Origin: an uncultured Mediterraneibacter sp.
GTDB taxonomy: Bacteria; Bacillota; Clostridia; Lachnospirales; Lachnospiraceae
DNA: 64,000 bases
NCBI GenBank assembly: GCA_934418295.1
Contig: CAKRWZ010000001.1
Coordinates: 1 to 64,000 of the forward strand
Reading direction: 5' to 3'
The position numbers were made by a program, and so were the translations under genes. The notes below the pieces were generated by a model, which did not search any database, was not told the DNA's origin, and worked only from the letters and a program-made list of their open reading frames with translations. Shown piece after piece: positions 1 through 8,678 of this stretch (position 1 is the first letter of the stretch; every line of letters begins with the position of its first letter).

Positions 1-564
1 GAGATGAAAGATAAAGATTCCAGAAAACTGATTTTTGTCAACGAGGAAAAGAAACTGAAATTTTTCCTGGCAAAAGGACCGGATGTGCCGACCTATGTGG
101 AATACGGCGCAGCGGATATCGGGATCGTAGGAAAAGACACAGTCATAGAAGAGGGAAGAAAGGTACATGAAGTACTGGATCTTGGTTTCGGAAAATGTAA
201 AATGTGTGTCTGCGGATTTCCGGAGGCAAAGGAACTGCTGCAGCACCGGGAATTGATCCGTGTGGCCACCAAATATCCGAACATTGCGAAAAATTATTTT
301 TATAACAAACGACACCAGACGGTAGAATTGGTGAAAATGAACGGATCCATAGAGCTGGCGCCCATCGTGGGACTTTCAGAAGTGATCGTGGATATCGTGG
401 AAACCGGAACTACTTTAAAGGAAAACGGCTTGGTTCCGTTGGAAGAGATCTGTTCTCTTTCTGCGAGAATGATCGTAAATCCGGTCAGCATGCGGATGGA
501 GAACGAACGGATCAAAGAATTGATCACGGAATTGAGAAATTTACTGACAAGTGAAACAAAATAG
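1..564 (+). CDS. hisG: ATP phosphoribosyltransferase, catalytic subunit (5' end cut by window)
   Basis: First enzyme of histidine synthesis; it joins ATP and PRPP to give phosphoribosyl-ATP in the cytoplasm. The frame is open from base 1, so the true start lies upstream and about 20-25 N-terminal residues are missing. The visible part matches the short-form HisG core: the segment [12 protein letters not shown] near residue 38, and the PRPP-binding stretch [18 protein letters not shown] near residues 126-143. No C-terminal regulatory domain follows, so this is the short form that normally needs HisZ; hisZ would be expected just upstream, outside the window. hisD starts 9 bases after the stop, so the genes are co-transcribed. 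Confidence 0.95.
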   Translation, partial: EMKDKDSRKLIFVNEEKKLKFFLAKGPDVPTYVEYGAADIGIVGKDTVIEEGRKVHEVLDLGFGKCKMCVCGFPEAKELLQHRELIRVATKYPNIAKNYFYNKRHQTVELVKMNGSIELAPIVGLSEVIVDIVETGTTLKENGLVPLEEICSLSARMIVNPVSMRMENERIKELITELRNLLTSETK

Positions 565-573
565 GAGGAAACT

Positions 574-1890
574 ATGCGTATCGAAAAACTGACAGAAGAA
601 TCTAAACAGAATCTGCTTGAAAATCTGTTAAAACGAAGCCCCAGCCAGTATGGCAGCTATGAGGCGCAGGTGGCAGAGATCTTAGAGCATGTGCGGACAC
701 AGAAAGATCGCGCACTTTTTGATTATACATTGAAATTTGACAAAGCAGAGATCGGAGCAGATAATATAAAGATAACGGAGGAAGAAATCCAGGAAGCCTA
801 CAAAGAAGTGGAGCCATCTTTGCTTCAGGTTATCCGCAAAGCTTTGGTAAACATCGAAGAGTATCACAAGAAACAGATGCAGTACAGCTGGTTTGACAGC
901 AAACCAAACGGTACCCTGCTGGGACAGAAAGTAACGGCATTGCGCAGAGTCGGCGTCTATGTACCGGGCGGAAAGGCAGTTTATCCGTCTTCTGTATTGA
1001 TGAACATTATGCCTGCAAAGGTGGCAGGAGTAGATGAGATCATCATGACGACACCGCCGGATAAAAACGGAAAGGTAAACCCGAACACTTTGGTGGCTGC
1101 AAAAGAAGCGGGGGCTACAGCAATCTATAAAGTCGGCGGGGCACAGGCTATTGCGGCTTTGGCTTACGGAACCGAAAGTATTCCGAAAGTGGATAAGATC
1201 GTGGGACCGGGAAATATTTATGTGGCACTGGCAAAAAAAGCAGTGTACGGTCACGTGAGTATTGATTCGATCGCAGGACCCAGTGAGATCCTCGTGATCG
1301 CCGATGATACGGCAAATCCGCGTTATGTGGCGGCAGATCTCCTTTCCCAGGCAGAACATGACGAATTGGCTTCTGCTATTTTGGTAACGCCAAGCAAGAA
1401 ACTGGCAGAGCAGGTTTCTGCAGAAGTGGATCGTTTCCTGGAAACCCTTTCCCGGGCGGAGATCATTCGAAAATCTTTGGATAATTATGGGTATATTTTG
1501 CTTACGGATACATTGGATGATGCGGTGGACATCGCCAACGAGATCGCTTCCGAACATTTGGAGATCATGACGACAGATCCGTATCTGATCATGACAAAGA
1601 TCCGAAATGCCGGTGCGATCTTTATCGGAGAATACAGCAGCGAGCCTTTGGGTGACTATTTTGCCGGACCGAACCACATTCTTCCGACCAACGGAACCGC
1701 AAAATTCTTCTCACCGCTGTCGGTAGATGATTTCCTGAAAAAATCCAGCATCATTTCTTATTCCCGAGAAGCACTGCAGGCGGTACATAAAGATATCGAA
1801 AGTTTTGCGGAGGCAGAGCTGCTTACCGCCCATGCAAATTCTATCCGGGTCCGTTTTGAAGAAGAGGACTCAGCGGGAGGTGCCAAATGA
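574..1890 (+). CDS. hisD: Histidinol dehydrogenase
   Basis: Last enzyme of histidine synthesis, a zinc- and NAD-dependent two-step oxidation of L-histidinol to L-histidine. The 438 aa length is normal for the family. Signature segments are visible: VYVPGGKAVYPSSVLM near residue 128, GPGNIYVALAKK near 211, and the catalytic and zinc region SQAEHDELAS near 258-267, with a second conserved block GPNHILPTNGTAKF near 366. The ATG is preceded by AGGAGG at good spacing. The stop overlaps the hisB start by four bases, indicating translational coupling in the his operon. Confidence 0.97.
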   Translation: MRIEKLTEESKQNLLENLLKRSPSQYGSYEAQVAEILEHVRTQKDRALFDYTLKFDKAEIGADNIKITEEEIQEAYKEVEPSLLQVIRKALVNIEEYHKKQMQYSWFDSKPNGTLLGQKVTALRRVGVYVPGGKAVYPSSVLMNIMPAKVAGVDEIIMTTPPDKNGKVNPNTLVAAKEAGATAIYKVGGAQAIAALAYGTESIPKVDKIVGPGNIYVALAKKAVYGHVSIDSIAGPSEILVIADDTANPRYVAADLLSQAEHDELASAILVTPSKKLAEQVSAEVDRFLETLSRAEIIRKSLDNYGYILLTDTLDDAVDIANEIASEHLEIMTTDPYLIMTKIRNAGAIFIGEYSSEPLGDYFAGPNHILPTNGTAKFFSPLSVDDFLKKSSIISYSREALQAVHKDIESFAEAELLTAHANSIRVRFEEEDSAGGAK

Positions 1891-2477
1891 AACAACGTAC
1901 GGGAACTTCGGTAAGAAAGACAAAAGAAACGGAGATTTCGGTCAAGATCTGTCTGGACGGAACAGGCGAAAACAAGATCCATACCGGCATCGGCTTTTTT
2001 GACCATATGTTGTCCGGTTTTGCCAGACACGGCCTTTTTAATCTGGAAGTGGAGGCAAAAGGTGACCTAGACGTAGATTGCCACCATACGGTGGAGGATA
2101 CTGGCATCGTTTTAGGAAATGCGATCACAGATGCGTTGGGCGACAAGGCCGGGATTAAACGATACGGAAGTTTTCTTTTGCCCATGGACGAGACACTGGC
2201 CATGTGTGCAGTCGATCTGTCCGGCCGTCCGTATCTGAACTTTCAGGCAGAATTTACATCTGACAAACTCGGAGATCTGGATACCGAAATGATCCGCGAA
2301 TTTTTCTATGCGGTATCTTACAGCGCAGCCATGAATCTTCATCTGAAGATCCTGGATGCGGGAAATAATCATCATATGGCGGAAGCACTGTTCAAGGCTT
2401 TTGGAAAAGCGTTGGATATGGCGACGATGGAAGAACCCAGAATGTCCGGCGTATGGTCTACAAAAGGCAGTCTGTAA
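1887..2477 (+). CDS. hisB: Imidazoleglycerol-phosphate dehydratase
   Basis: Manganese-dependent dehydratase that turns imidazole glycerol phosphate into imidazole acetol phosphate. The 196 aa protein is the stand-alone dehydratase form, not the bifunctional enteric one. Metal-binding motifs are intact: FFDHM near residue 33, DVDCHHTVEDTGI near residue 64, and NNHHMAEALFKAFGKAL near residue 156. Its ATG lies inside the hisD stop (ATGA overlap). The next gene starts 17 bases downstream behind its own Shine-Dalgarno sequence. Confidence 0.97.
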   Translation: MKQRTGTSVRKTKETEISVKICLDGTGENKIHTGIGFFDHMLSGFARHGLFNLEVEAKGDLDVDCHHTVEDTGIVLGNAITDALGDKAGIKRYGSFLLPMDETLAMCAVDLSGRPYLNFQAEFTSDKLGDLDTEMIREFFYAVSYSAAMNLHLKILDAGNNHHMAEALFKAFGKALDMATMEEPRMSGVWSTKGSL

Positions 2478-2494
2478 AGGAGAACAAAGTAAAA

Positions 2495-3778
2495 ATGAGC
2501 TATAAACGACTGATTCCCTCTATTTTTATTTATCAGGGAAAGGCAATCAAATGGTTTGACGATAAAAAGGTGCTGTCGGACAATGTGATCACTTTGGCAA
2601 GACAGTACAGCGATCAGGGGGCCGACGGCCTGTTGATCTTTGATTTGTCCGATACGGATGAGGATCACGACGAAGCGATCGATCTGATCAAAAAAATGCA
2701 CCGTAAAGTCAGCATTCCTATTATTGCCGGCGGCAACATCAAAAAATTGGAAGATGTGAAAAAATTTCTTTATGCCGGTGCAAAACAGGCGGTTTTAAAC
2801 TTTTCTAAATCCTCCAGCGTTACGTTGATCGAGGAAGTGTCAAAACGCTTCGGAAAAGACCGAATCCTGGCATCTTTATATGATTTTGACGCGCTGTTTA
2901 AACAGCAGAAACTGATCGAAGAATACAGCGCAGGCATTGTATTCATGCATCGCGTGGATATGAATTCTGTTTCAAACGTCACAGAATTACCATATGTTGT
3001 ATTGACAGACACAATGGAAGACCAGGAGATCTTCAAGATCCTTAAAGCCAGCGGAGCCAGCGGTGTGTCCGGAAAATTTGTCAGCCAGAAAGAATTTGCT
3101 TTCGACAAATTTAAACAGAAATGTGCGGATGAGGGGATCAAAATGACCTCTTTTGAAAGCATGATGGAATTTTCGGAATTCAAATTGAACAGTGACGGTC
3201 TGATCCCGGTGATCGTACAGGATTATAAGACCAACAGTGTATTAATGCTTGCCTATATGGATCAGAAGGCTTTTGAACATACGATCAAATCTGGAAAAAT
3301 GACGTATTACAGCCGCAGCCGAAAAGCCCAGTGGGTAAAAGGTGAGACCTCCGGCCATTATCAGTATGTCAAGACACTTACCGTTGACTGCGATAAGGAC
3401 ACGCTTCTGGCCAAAGTAGAACAGATCGGGGCAGCCTGTCATACCGGAAACCCGACCTGCTTTTTCCAGCCGGTGGCAGGGACAGATCCGGATACCCGAA
3501 ATCCGATCAAAGTGTTTGAGGCCGTTTACACGACCATCGAGGATCGGAAAAAACATCCAAAAGAAGGCTCTTATACCAATTATCTTTTTGACAAAGGAAT
3601 CGACAAGATTCTGAAAAAAGTCGGCGAAGAGTGTACGGAGCTTGTGATCGCTGCAAAGAACCCGAATCCGGAAGAAATCAAGTACGAAATGTCCGATTTC
3701 CTGTATCATGCGATGGTTCTGATGGTAGAAAAAGGAATCACCTGGGAAGACATCACGCAGGAGCTTGCGCAGCGCTGA
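2495..3778 (+). CDS. hisI: HisIE (phosphoribosyl-AMP cyclohydrolase / phosphoribosyl-ATP pyrophosphatase) with N-terminal HisF/HisA-like domain
   Basis: The protein has 427 aa from the ATG behind TAAAGGAGAAC; an upstream in-frame ATG at 2453 inside hisB has no ribosome site. Residues about 1-215 resemble a HisA/HisF TIM barrel (PIIAGGNIKKLEDVKKFLYAGA). Residues about 230-330 are HisI, with SRSRKAQWVKGETSG, DCDKD and the zinc-type CHTGNPTCF. Residues about 345-427 are HisE, with the metal-binding EECTELVIAAK and EMSDFLYH. HisI and HisE look catalytically complete and carry out steps 2 and 3 of the pathway. In the barrel domain the two aspartates essential in HisF appear replaced (see findings), so that domain is probably not an active synthase. 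hisA, hisF and hisH are not in the window. Confidence 0.92.
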   Translation: MSYKRLIPSIFIYQGKAIKWFDDKKVLSDNVITLARQYSDQGADGLLIFDLSDTDEDHDEAIDLIKKMHRKVSIPIIAGGNIKKLEDVKKFLYAGAKQAVLNFSKSSSVTLIEEVSKRFGKDRILASLYDFDALFKQQKLIEEYSAGIVFMHRVDMNSVSNVTELPYVVLTDTMEDQEIFKILKASGASGVSGKFVSQKEFAFDKFKQKCADEGIKMTSFESMMEFSEFKLNSDGLIPVIVQDYKTNSVLMLAYMDQKAFEHTIKSGKMTYYSRSRKAQWVKGETSGHYQYVKTLTVDCDKDTLLAKVEQIGAACHTGNPTCFFQPVAGTDPDTRNPIKVFEAVYTTIEDRKKHPKEGSYTNYLFDKGIDKILKKVGEECTELVIAAKNPNPEEIKYEMSDFLYHAMVLMVEKGITWEDITQELAQR

Positions 3779-3878
3779 TTTTGCGTCCATCGGCATATCC
3801 TTTTGAGCATGTTCATAAACATTTATAAATGAGGATCTGTAAAGATCCGTGTTCGGTTTGAAAGGATCATAGAGTGAG

Positions 3879-4190
3879 ATGAATGAATCAGAGCAGCGTC
3901 GGAGACAGCTTCTTAGGGAAACCAGAAATCTGTATCAGGAGAAGGATCCGTTTCCTGCTGTACATCCGCGTTATCGAATCATGTCGGAACTGACTTCGGA
4001 ACGGACGGAACGTGCACCGAAAGGGAGCTTAAAACTCCGCATCGGAATAAGCCTGCTGTGTTTTGTCTGCTACCTTTTCATGGAATATGGAAAGGTTTCG
4101 ATCAGACATATCGACAGCAGTACGGTCCGTGCACAGATCAAAAAAGAATTCCATTTTACCCAAATAAATGATATATTAAAAGGGTTATAA
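3879..4190 (+). CDS. Small single-pass membrane protein, unknown function
   Basis: A 103 aa protein I do not recognise. The first 50 residues are polar and strongly charged, followed by one hydrophobic segment (about residues 52-68, IGISLLCFVCYLFMEYG) and a short basic tail. This suggests a single transmembrane helix with a cytoplasmic N-terminus. The start ATG has an AAAGGA at 3861-3866, a little far, and overlapping GAG-rich sequence closer. A perfect-stem terminator follows directly, so it is the last gene of the his region or a monocistronic unit. Coding bias and the tight terminator support a real gene; function is not inferable. Confidence 0.7.
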   Translation: MNESEQRRRQLLRETRNLYQEKDPFPAVHPRYRIMSELTSERTERAPKGSLKLRIGISLLCFVCYLFMEYGKVSIRHIDSSTVRAQIKKEFHFTQINDILKGL

Positions 4191-4213
4191 AAAGGTCCGA
4201 TGGACCTTTTTTA
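4191..4213 (+). terminator. Rho-independent terminator
   Basis: An 8-bp perfect stem, AAAGGTCC paired with GGACCTTT around a 3-base loop, followed by a run of T. It begins directly after the stop codon of the small membrane protein gene and separates the his region from the radical SAM operon. Confidence 0.85.
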
Positions 4214-4247
4214 ATTAGACAGATACATCAATATTGAAGGAGATCTC

Positions 4248-6113
4248 ATGAGAAAACTTGCCTTAGACGATGAAATATTATTAAAAATCGAAAAACCTGC
4301 CCGCTATATCGGCGGAGAGTACAATTCCGTCATGAAAGATCCAAAGGAAGTCGACATCCGATTTGCCATGTGTTTTCCGGACGTTTATGAGATCGGAATG
4401 TCACATCTGGGCATTCAGATCTTATATGATCTTTTAAACAAAATGGAGGGAGTATGGTGTGAGCGGGTTTACTCTCCCTGGACGGATCTGCACAAAATCA
4501 TGAAGGAACAAAAGATTCCATTGTTTGCATTGGAATCTCAGGATCCGATTAAAGAATTTGATTTTCTGGGGATCACACTTCAATATGAAATGTGTTATAC
4601 CAATATTCTCCAGATTTTAGACTTAAGCGGGATCCACCGTTACAGCAAAGACCGTACCGATGAGGAACCGATCGTGGTGTGCGGAGGTCCTTGTGTGTTC
4701 AATCCCGAGCCGATCGCAGATTTTTTTGATATGGTCTGTATCGGAGACGGGGAATATATCTATGATGATGTGCTAAAGCTTTACCGGGAATGTAAAAAAG
4801 CAGGAAAATCCAGAAAAGAATTTCTGGAACTGGCGGCAGACTGTGAAGGAATCTACATTCCGCAGTTTTACGAAACCGATTATAAAGAAGACGGAACCAT
4901 CGCGGATTTCCGTTCGGTCAATCCCCACGCAAAAGAGCGGATCCGAAGGCTGGCAGTTACGGATCTGGATGGGGCGCCTTACCCGGAAAAACCGGTCGTA
5001 CCGTTTATCAAGGCGGTGCAGGATCGTGTTGTTTTGGAGATACAGAGAGGTTGTATACGTGGATGCAGATTCTGCCAGGCGGGCATGATCTATCGTCCAA
5101 ACCGGGAAAAGGGCGTAAAAGTCCTGAAAGAACATGCGGTAAATTTATTAAAAAATACAGGACATGAAGAGATTTCGCTGAGTTCTCTGAGCTCCAGTGA
5201 TTACAAAGAGCTGGAAGAGCTGGTAACGTTTTTGATGCAAGAAGGGAAAAACCAGCAGGTCAATATTTCTTTGCCTTCACTCCGGATCGATGCGTTTTCC
5301 CTGGACGTGATGAGCCAGATCCAGGATATCCGGAAGAGCAGCCTTACGTTCGCCCCGGAAGCAGGATCCCAGAGAATGCGCAATGTGATCAATAAAGGGT
5401 TGACGGAAGACGATATCATGGAGGGGATCGGACAGGCCTTTGCCGGTGGCTGGACGAAGGTGAAGTATTACTTTATGCTGGGTCTGCCTACGGAAACGGA
5501 AGAAGATATGAAAGAGATCGCCCATCTCTGTGAGCGTTCCGCAAGGAAATATTATGAGATCCCCAAAGACCAGCGAAACGGAAAGTGCCTGATCACGGCC
5601 AGTTCGGCATTCTTTGTTCCAAAACCGTTTACGCCGTTTCAATGGGCGGTCATGTATCCGGCGGAAGAGTATATCCGCAGGGCTTCTGTAGTGCGCCATG
5701 AATTTGCGCAGCAGCTCAACCGGAAGAGCTTGAAATACAATTGGCACGAGGCAGACGTCACCTTGCTGGAGGGCGTTTTTGCCCGAGGTGACCGGCGTCT
5801 GGCCAAAGTCTTGGAAAAGGCGTATGAACTGGGGTGTCTGTTCGATTCCTGGACGGAAAGTTTTCAGAAAGATTTGTGGGATCAGGCTTTTGAAAATACG
5901 GGTGTGGATATGGATTTTTACACACTTCGCGAAAGAGATACCGAAGAAATCCTGCCATGGGATTTTATTGATGTGGGTGTGAGCAAAGCGTTTTTGCAAC
6001 GGGAATGGGAACGTGCCTTACAAGGGGTCGTAACACCGAACTGCAGACAGCAGTGTTCCGGCTGTGGTGCCGCAAAATACCAGGGAGGCGTTTGTTATGA
6101 AGGTAAGAATTAA
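4248..6113 (+). CDS. B12-binding-domain radical SAM protein, TIGR03960 family
   Basis: A 621 aa iron-sulfur protein of the family annotated as TIGR03960. The N-terminal 200 residues correspond to the B12-binding-like region. The radical SAM cluster motif RGCIRGCRFCQAG (C-x3-C-x2-C) sits near residue 269-281, followed by typical barrel segments (ISLSSLSSSDY, FAPEAGSQRMR). A cysteine-rich tail, CRQQCSGCGAAKY near residue 601, may bind an additional cluster. The ATG is 7 bases after GAAGGAG. Its exact substrate is unproven as far as I know. It overlaps the DUF2344 gene and precedes an RNase E/G gene and the ribosomal protein cluster, which suggests an RNA or ribosome role (inference). Confidence 0.93.
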   Translation: MRKLALDDEILLKIEKPARYIGGEYNSVMKDPKEVDIRFAMCFPDVYEIGMSHLGIQILYDLLNKMEGVWCERVYSPWTDLHKIMKEQKIPLFALESQDPIKEFDFLGITLQYEMCYTNILQILDLSGIHRYSKDRTDEEPIVVCGGPCVFNPEPIADFFDMVCIGDGEYIYDDVLKLYRECKKAGKSRKEFLELAADCEGIYIPQFYETDYKEDGTIADFRSVNPHAKERIRRLAVTDLDGAPYPEKPVVPFIKAVQDRVVLEIQRGCIRGCRFCQAGMIYRPNREKGVKVLKEHAVNLLKNTGHEEISLSSLSSSDYKELEELVTFLMQEGKNQQVNISLPSLRIDAFSLDVMSQIQDIRKSSLTFAPEAGSQRMRNVINKGLTEDDIMEGIGQAFAGGWTKVKYYFMLGLPTETEEDMKEIAHLCERSARKYYEIPKDQRNGKCLITASSAFFVPKPFTPFQWAVMYPAEEYIRRASVVRHEFAQQLNRKSLKYNWHEADVTLLEGVFARGDRRLAKVLEKAYELGCLFDSWTESFQKDLWDQAFENTGVDMDFYTLRERDTEEILPWDFIDVGVSKAFLQREWERALQGVVTPNCRQQCSGCGAAKYQGGVCYEGKN

Positions 6114-6807
6114 ATTTCGGAAATACGGAGCGCTGCGTTATATCGGACATCTGGATGTGATGCGTTATTTCCAGAAAGCGCTGCGCAGGGCAGAGCTGCC
6201 TGTGGCTTTTACCTCCGGTTACAGCCCACATATGATCATGTCGTTTGCCAGCCCTCTGGGGATCGGTCTTACCAGTGACGGCGAGTATTTCGATCTGGAA
6301 TTGACAGAACCTGTGGATTCAAAAGAAGCAGTGGAAAACCTGAATGAAGTAGGGGTGGAAGGCATTGAAGTCCTGAGCCTGGTGCAGATCCCGGAAGAAA
6401 AGAAAGCCGGCGGAATGGCATCTGTTGCGGCAGCAGAATATCTGGTGTCCGGGAAAAATGCTTCGCTGCCGGAAGAATGGGCAGAAAAAGCAGCCGATTT
6501 TCTGAAACAGGAAACGATCTGCATTACGAAAAAAACGAAAAGAAGCGAGCAGGAAGTAGACATTCTTCCTATGATCTATCAATTTGAAATGACAGAAGAC
6601 GGTATATTTATGCGTCTGGCAGCGGGCAGTGAGCAGAATCTGAAACCAGATCTGGTGATACAGGCTTTGTGTCGGTTTACAGGACGGGAATTCCGGGAAA
6701 GCGATTATCATTTTCATCGCGTGGAACTTTATGCAAAAGACGGAACGGGCAACGGATTTGTCAGTCTGGAAGCTCTTGGCACCCCGGTTTCACGAAAGGA
6801 TTTTTAA
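6097..6807 (+). CDS. TIGR03936 / DUF2344 radical SAM-associated protein
   Basis: A 236 aa partner protein of the preceding radical SAM enzyme; in some bacteria the two are fused. The start chosen is the ATG at 6097 behind GGGAGG, giving the family-typical N-terminus MKVRIKFRKYGALRYIGHLD; the upstream ATG at 6064 would add residues with no family match. It overlaps the previous gene by 17 bases. The conserved block SGYSPHMIMSFASPLGIG lies near residue 40. No catalytic motif is evident. Its function is unknown and is inferred from the partner only. Confidence 0.9.
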   Translation: MKVRIKFRKYGALRYIGHLDVMRYFQKALRRAELPVAFTSGYSPHMIMSFASPLGIGLTSDGEYFDLELTEPVDSKEAVENLNEVGVEGIEVLSLVQIPEEKKAGGMASVAAAEYLVSGKNASLPEEWAEKAADFLKQETICITKKTKRSEQEVDILPMIYQFEMTEDGIFMRLAAGSEQNLKPDLVIQALCRFTGREFRESDYHFHRVELYAKDGTGNGFVSLEALGTPVSRKDF

Positions 6808-6818
6808 ACGGTGCTGCT

Positions 6819-8018
6819 ATGGAAAGAAAACTGATCGTAACCAAAAACAAAGACCAGGTCTATACGGCACTTTTGGAAGACCATATTCTGGCAGAACTGC
6901 ATCTGTCGGAAAAGGATCCGAAACGTATGGCTGCGGGGGATATTTACATCGGAAAGATCAAAAAGATCAATGCCAACATCGGTGCAATGTTCATTGAGAC
7001 GGCTCCCGGTATAGAGTGTTATTGTCCGTTAAAGCTTGCAAACGAACCGTTTTTTTCTAAAAAAGCCGGGAAAAAGCCACTTTGTATCGGCGATGAACTG
7101 GTCGTAGAAATCAAAAAAGAGGCTTCCAAAGGGAAAATTCCTTCGGTAACTACAGATTTCAGTATAAAAGGACGGTTGGCTGTCCTGGTTCACGGAAAAG
7201 AAAACATCGGCGTCTCCGGGAAGATTCCTCCCGTCAGAAAAGCAGAATTAAAGCAATGGGCATCCGGCTTCCATATGGAAAATTGCGGGTTGATCCTGAG
7301 AACCGGTGCAGCAAAAGCTGAAAAAGAAACGCTCCTTTCCGAAACAGACAAATTGCAGGAACAATATCAAAGCCTGTTGCAGACAGCTCCTTTTCGGACT
7401 TGTTTTTCCTGTCTCTATAAAGCACCGCCGGAATATCTGGAAGTATTCCGGAATCATTATGCGGCCGAGCTGACGGAGATCGTGACAGACGATCCGGATC
7501 TGTATCAAGAGATCCGGGATTTCCTGGAAAAGGAGATGCCTTCTCTGCTGCATGCTCTCAGAAAATATGAAGATGCCATGCTTCCGCTGCGAAAGTTTTA
7601 CAACCTGGATATGGAGCTTACACATGCCTTGGCTGAAAAAGTATGGATCCGATATGGAGGATTTCTGGTCATACAGCCGACAGAAGCACTGACAGTGATC
7701 GATGTAAATTCAGGGAAATGTACGGAAGGAAAAGACCGGGAAAAAACGTTCCTGAAACTAAACATAGAAGCGGCGAGGGAAGCGGCGAGACAGATCCGCC
7801 TGCGAAATCTCTCCGGGATCATCTTGATCGATTTTATCAATCTGGCCAGAGAGGAGGACACGCAGAGCCTTCTGCATTTTTTCCGGGAAGAATTGGCAAA
7901 AGACCCTGTGCGGACCAATCTGATCGACGTCACAAAGCTTCAACTGGTGGAAGTGACACGGGAAAAAGTGAAAAAGCCGTTATCAGAATGCGTGAAGGGA
8001 CAAACAGGACCAATCTGA
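6819..8018 (+). CDS. rng: Ribonuclease E/G family protein
   Basis: A 399 aa endoribonuclease expected to act on rRNA or mRNA 5' ends. The start at 6819 gives MERKLIVTKN, the usual N-terminus; further upstream is DUF2344 coding sequence. An S1-like region follows (GDIYIGKIKKINANIGAMFIE, residues about 37-58). The catalytic part holds the two magnesium-binding aspartates in TVIDVNSGK (about residue 291) and IILIDFINL (about 333). Unlike E. coli RNase E/G, the chain ends at KPLSECVKGQTGPI without the CPxC zinc-link motif. The ribosome site is weak, so translation may depend on the upstream gene, whose stop is 11 bases away. Confidence 0.92.
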   Translation: MERKLIVTKNKDQVYTALLEDHILAELHLSEKDPKRMAAGDIYIGKIKKINANIGAMFIETAPGIECYCPLKLANEPFFSKKAGKKPLCIGDELVVEIKKEASKGKIPSVTTDFSIKGRLAVLVHGKENIGVSGKIPPVRKAELKQWASGFHMENCGLILRTGAAKAEKETLLSETDKLQEQYQSLLQTAPFRTCFSCLYKAPPEYLEVFRNHYAAELTEIVTDDPDLYQEIRDFLEKEMPSLLHALRKYEDAMLPLRKFYNLDMELTHALAEKVWIRYGGFLVIQPTEALTVIDVNSGKCTEGKDREKTFLKLNIEAAREAARQIRLRNLSGIILIDFINLAREEDTQSLLHFFREELAKDPVRTNLIDVTKLQLVEVTREKVKKPLSECVKGQTGPI

Positions 8019-8047
8019 TTATATATGAACGAAAGGACGGAAAGAAT

Positions 8048-8548
8048 ATGGGCAAAAAAGAATTAAAAACCAATGCCATGCGCATTTTAGACCGAAATAA
8101 AATTCCTTATGAATATCAGACCTATGAATGTGAAGAATTTACAGACGGGATCGAAACCGCAGATTATTTGGGACTTCCCCATGAAATGGTTTATAAAACT
8201 CTGGTACTGACCGGAAAAAGCGGACAGCACTATGTGTTCGTCATCCCGGTGGCAGAAGAGATCGATCTGAAAAAGGCAGCCCGTTGCGTAAAAGAGAAGT
8301 CCTGTGAGCTTCTCCACCTGAAAGATCTCACGAAAGTGACCGGATATGTCCGGGGCGGCTGTACGGCTCTCGGCATGAAAAAACAGTTTCCGACGATCAT
8401 CGACGACACGGCAAAAGGGCTGGATCAGATGTATGTCAGCGGCGGAAAGATCGGCATGCAGATCAAATTAAAACCGGATGATCTGAAAAAAGCAGCAAAT
8501 GCAGAATACGCAGATGTCATTTTTCGGAAAGCGGCAGAAAACGATTAA
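8048..8548 (+). CDS. ybaK: Cys-tRNA(Pro) deacylase, YbaK/EbsC family
   Basis: A single-domain editing protein of 166 aa that hydrolyses Cys-tRNA(Pro) made by mistake by prolyl-tRNA synthetase. Family features are present: MVYKTLVL near residue 45 holds the conserved lysine, and the loop VRGGCTALGMKK lies near residue 103. The start at 8048 follows AAAGGACGGAAAG and gives the family length; the frame is open further upstream only as a shadow of the RNase gene. It sits 29 bases after that gene and is probably the last gene of the unit. Confidence 0.93.
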   Translation: MGKKELKTNAMRILDRNKIPYEYQTYECEEFTDGIETADYLGLPHEMVYKTLVLTGKSGQHYVFVIPVAEEIDLKKAARCVKEKSCELLHLKDLTKVTGYVRGGCTALGMKKQFPTIIDDTAKGLDQMYVSGGKIGMQIKLKPDDLKKAANAEYADVIFRKAAEND

Positions 8549-8575
8549 GAAAGTGCATAAAAATACAATTATAGA

Positions 8576-8604
8576 TTTACAATTATATTTTATATCGTTA
8601 TAAT
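8576..8604 (+). promoter_or_regulatory. Sigma-A type promoter for aspartate kinase
   Basis: TTTACA at 8576-8581 and TATAAT at 8599-8604 are separated by exactly 17 bases in an AT-rich stretch. The leader before the lysC ATG would be about 65-70 bases. I saw no lysine riboswitch or T-box fold in that short leader. Confidence 0.8.
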
Positions 8605-8678
8605 AGGAAATCGATACGATTTGTAGAAAGTTTCAGAAATGAAATAAAACAGATACAGATACACCGGAGGAATGAGAA

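Noticed and set aside
682..1677. Open frame of 331 codons antisense to hisD.
   Set aside because: Shadow of hisD with cysteine- and histidine-rich low-complexity translation.
3833..3848. GGATCTGTAAAGATCC hairpin after hisI as a terminator.
   Set aside because: Short stem with no T run after it; the next gene follows on the same strand.
8605..8678. Possible lysine riboswitch before lysC.
   Set aside because: Leader is only about 65-70 bases, too short for a lysine riboswitch, and shows no such fold.
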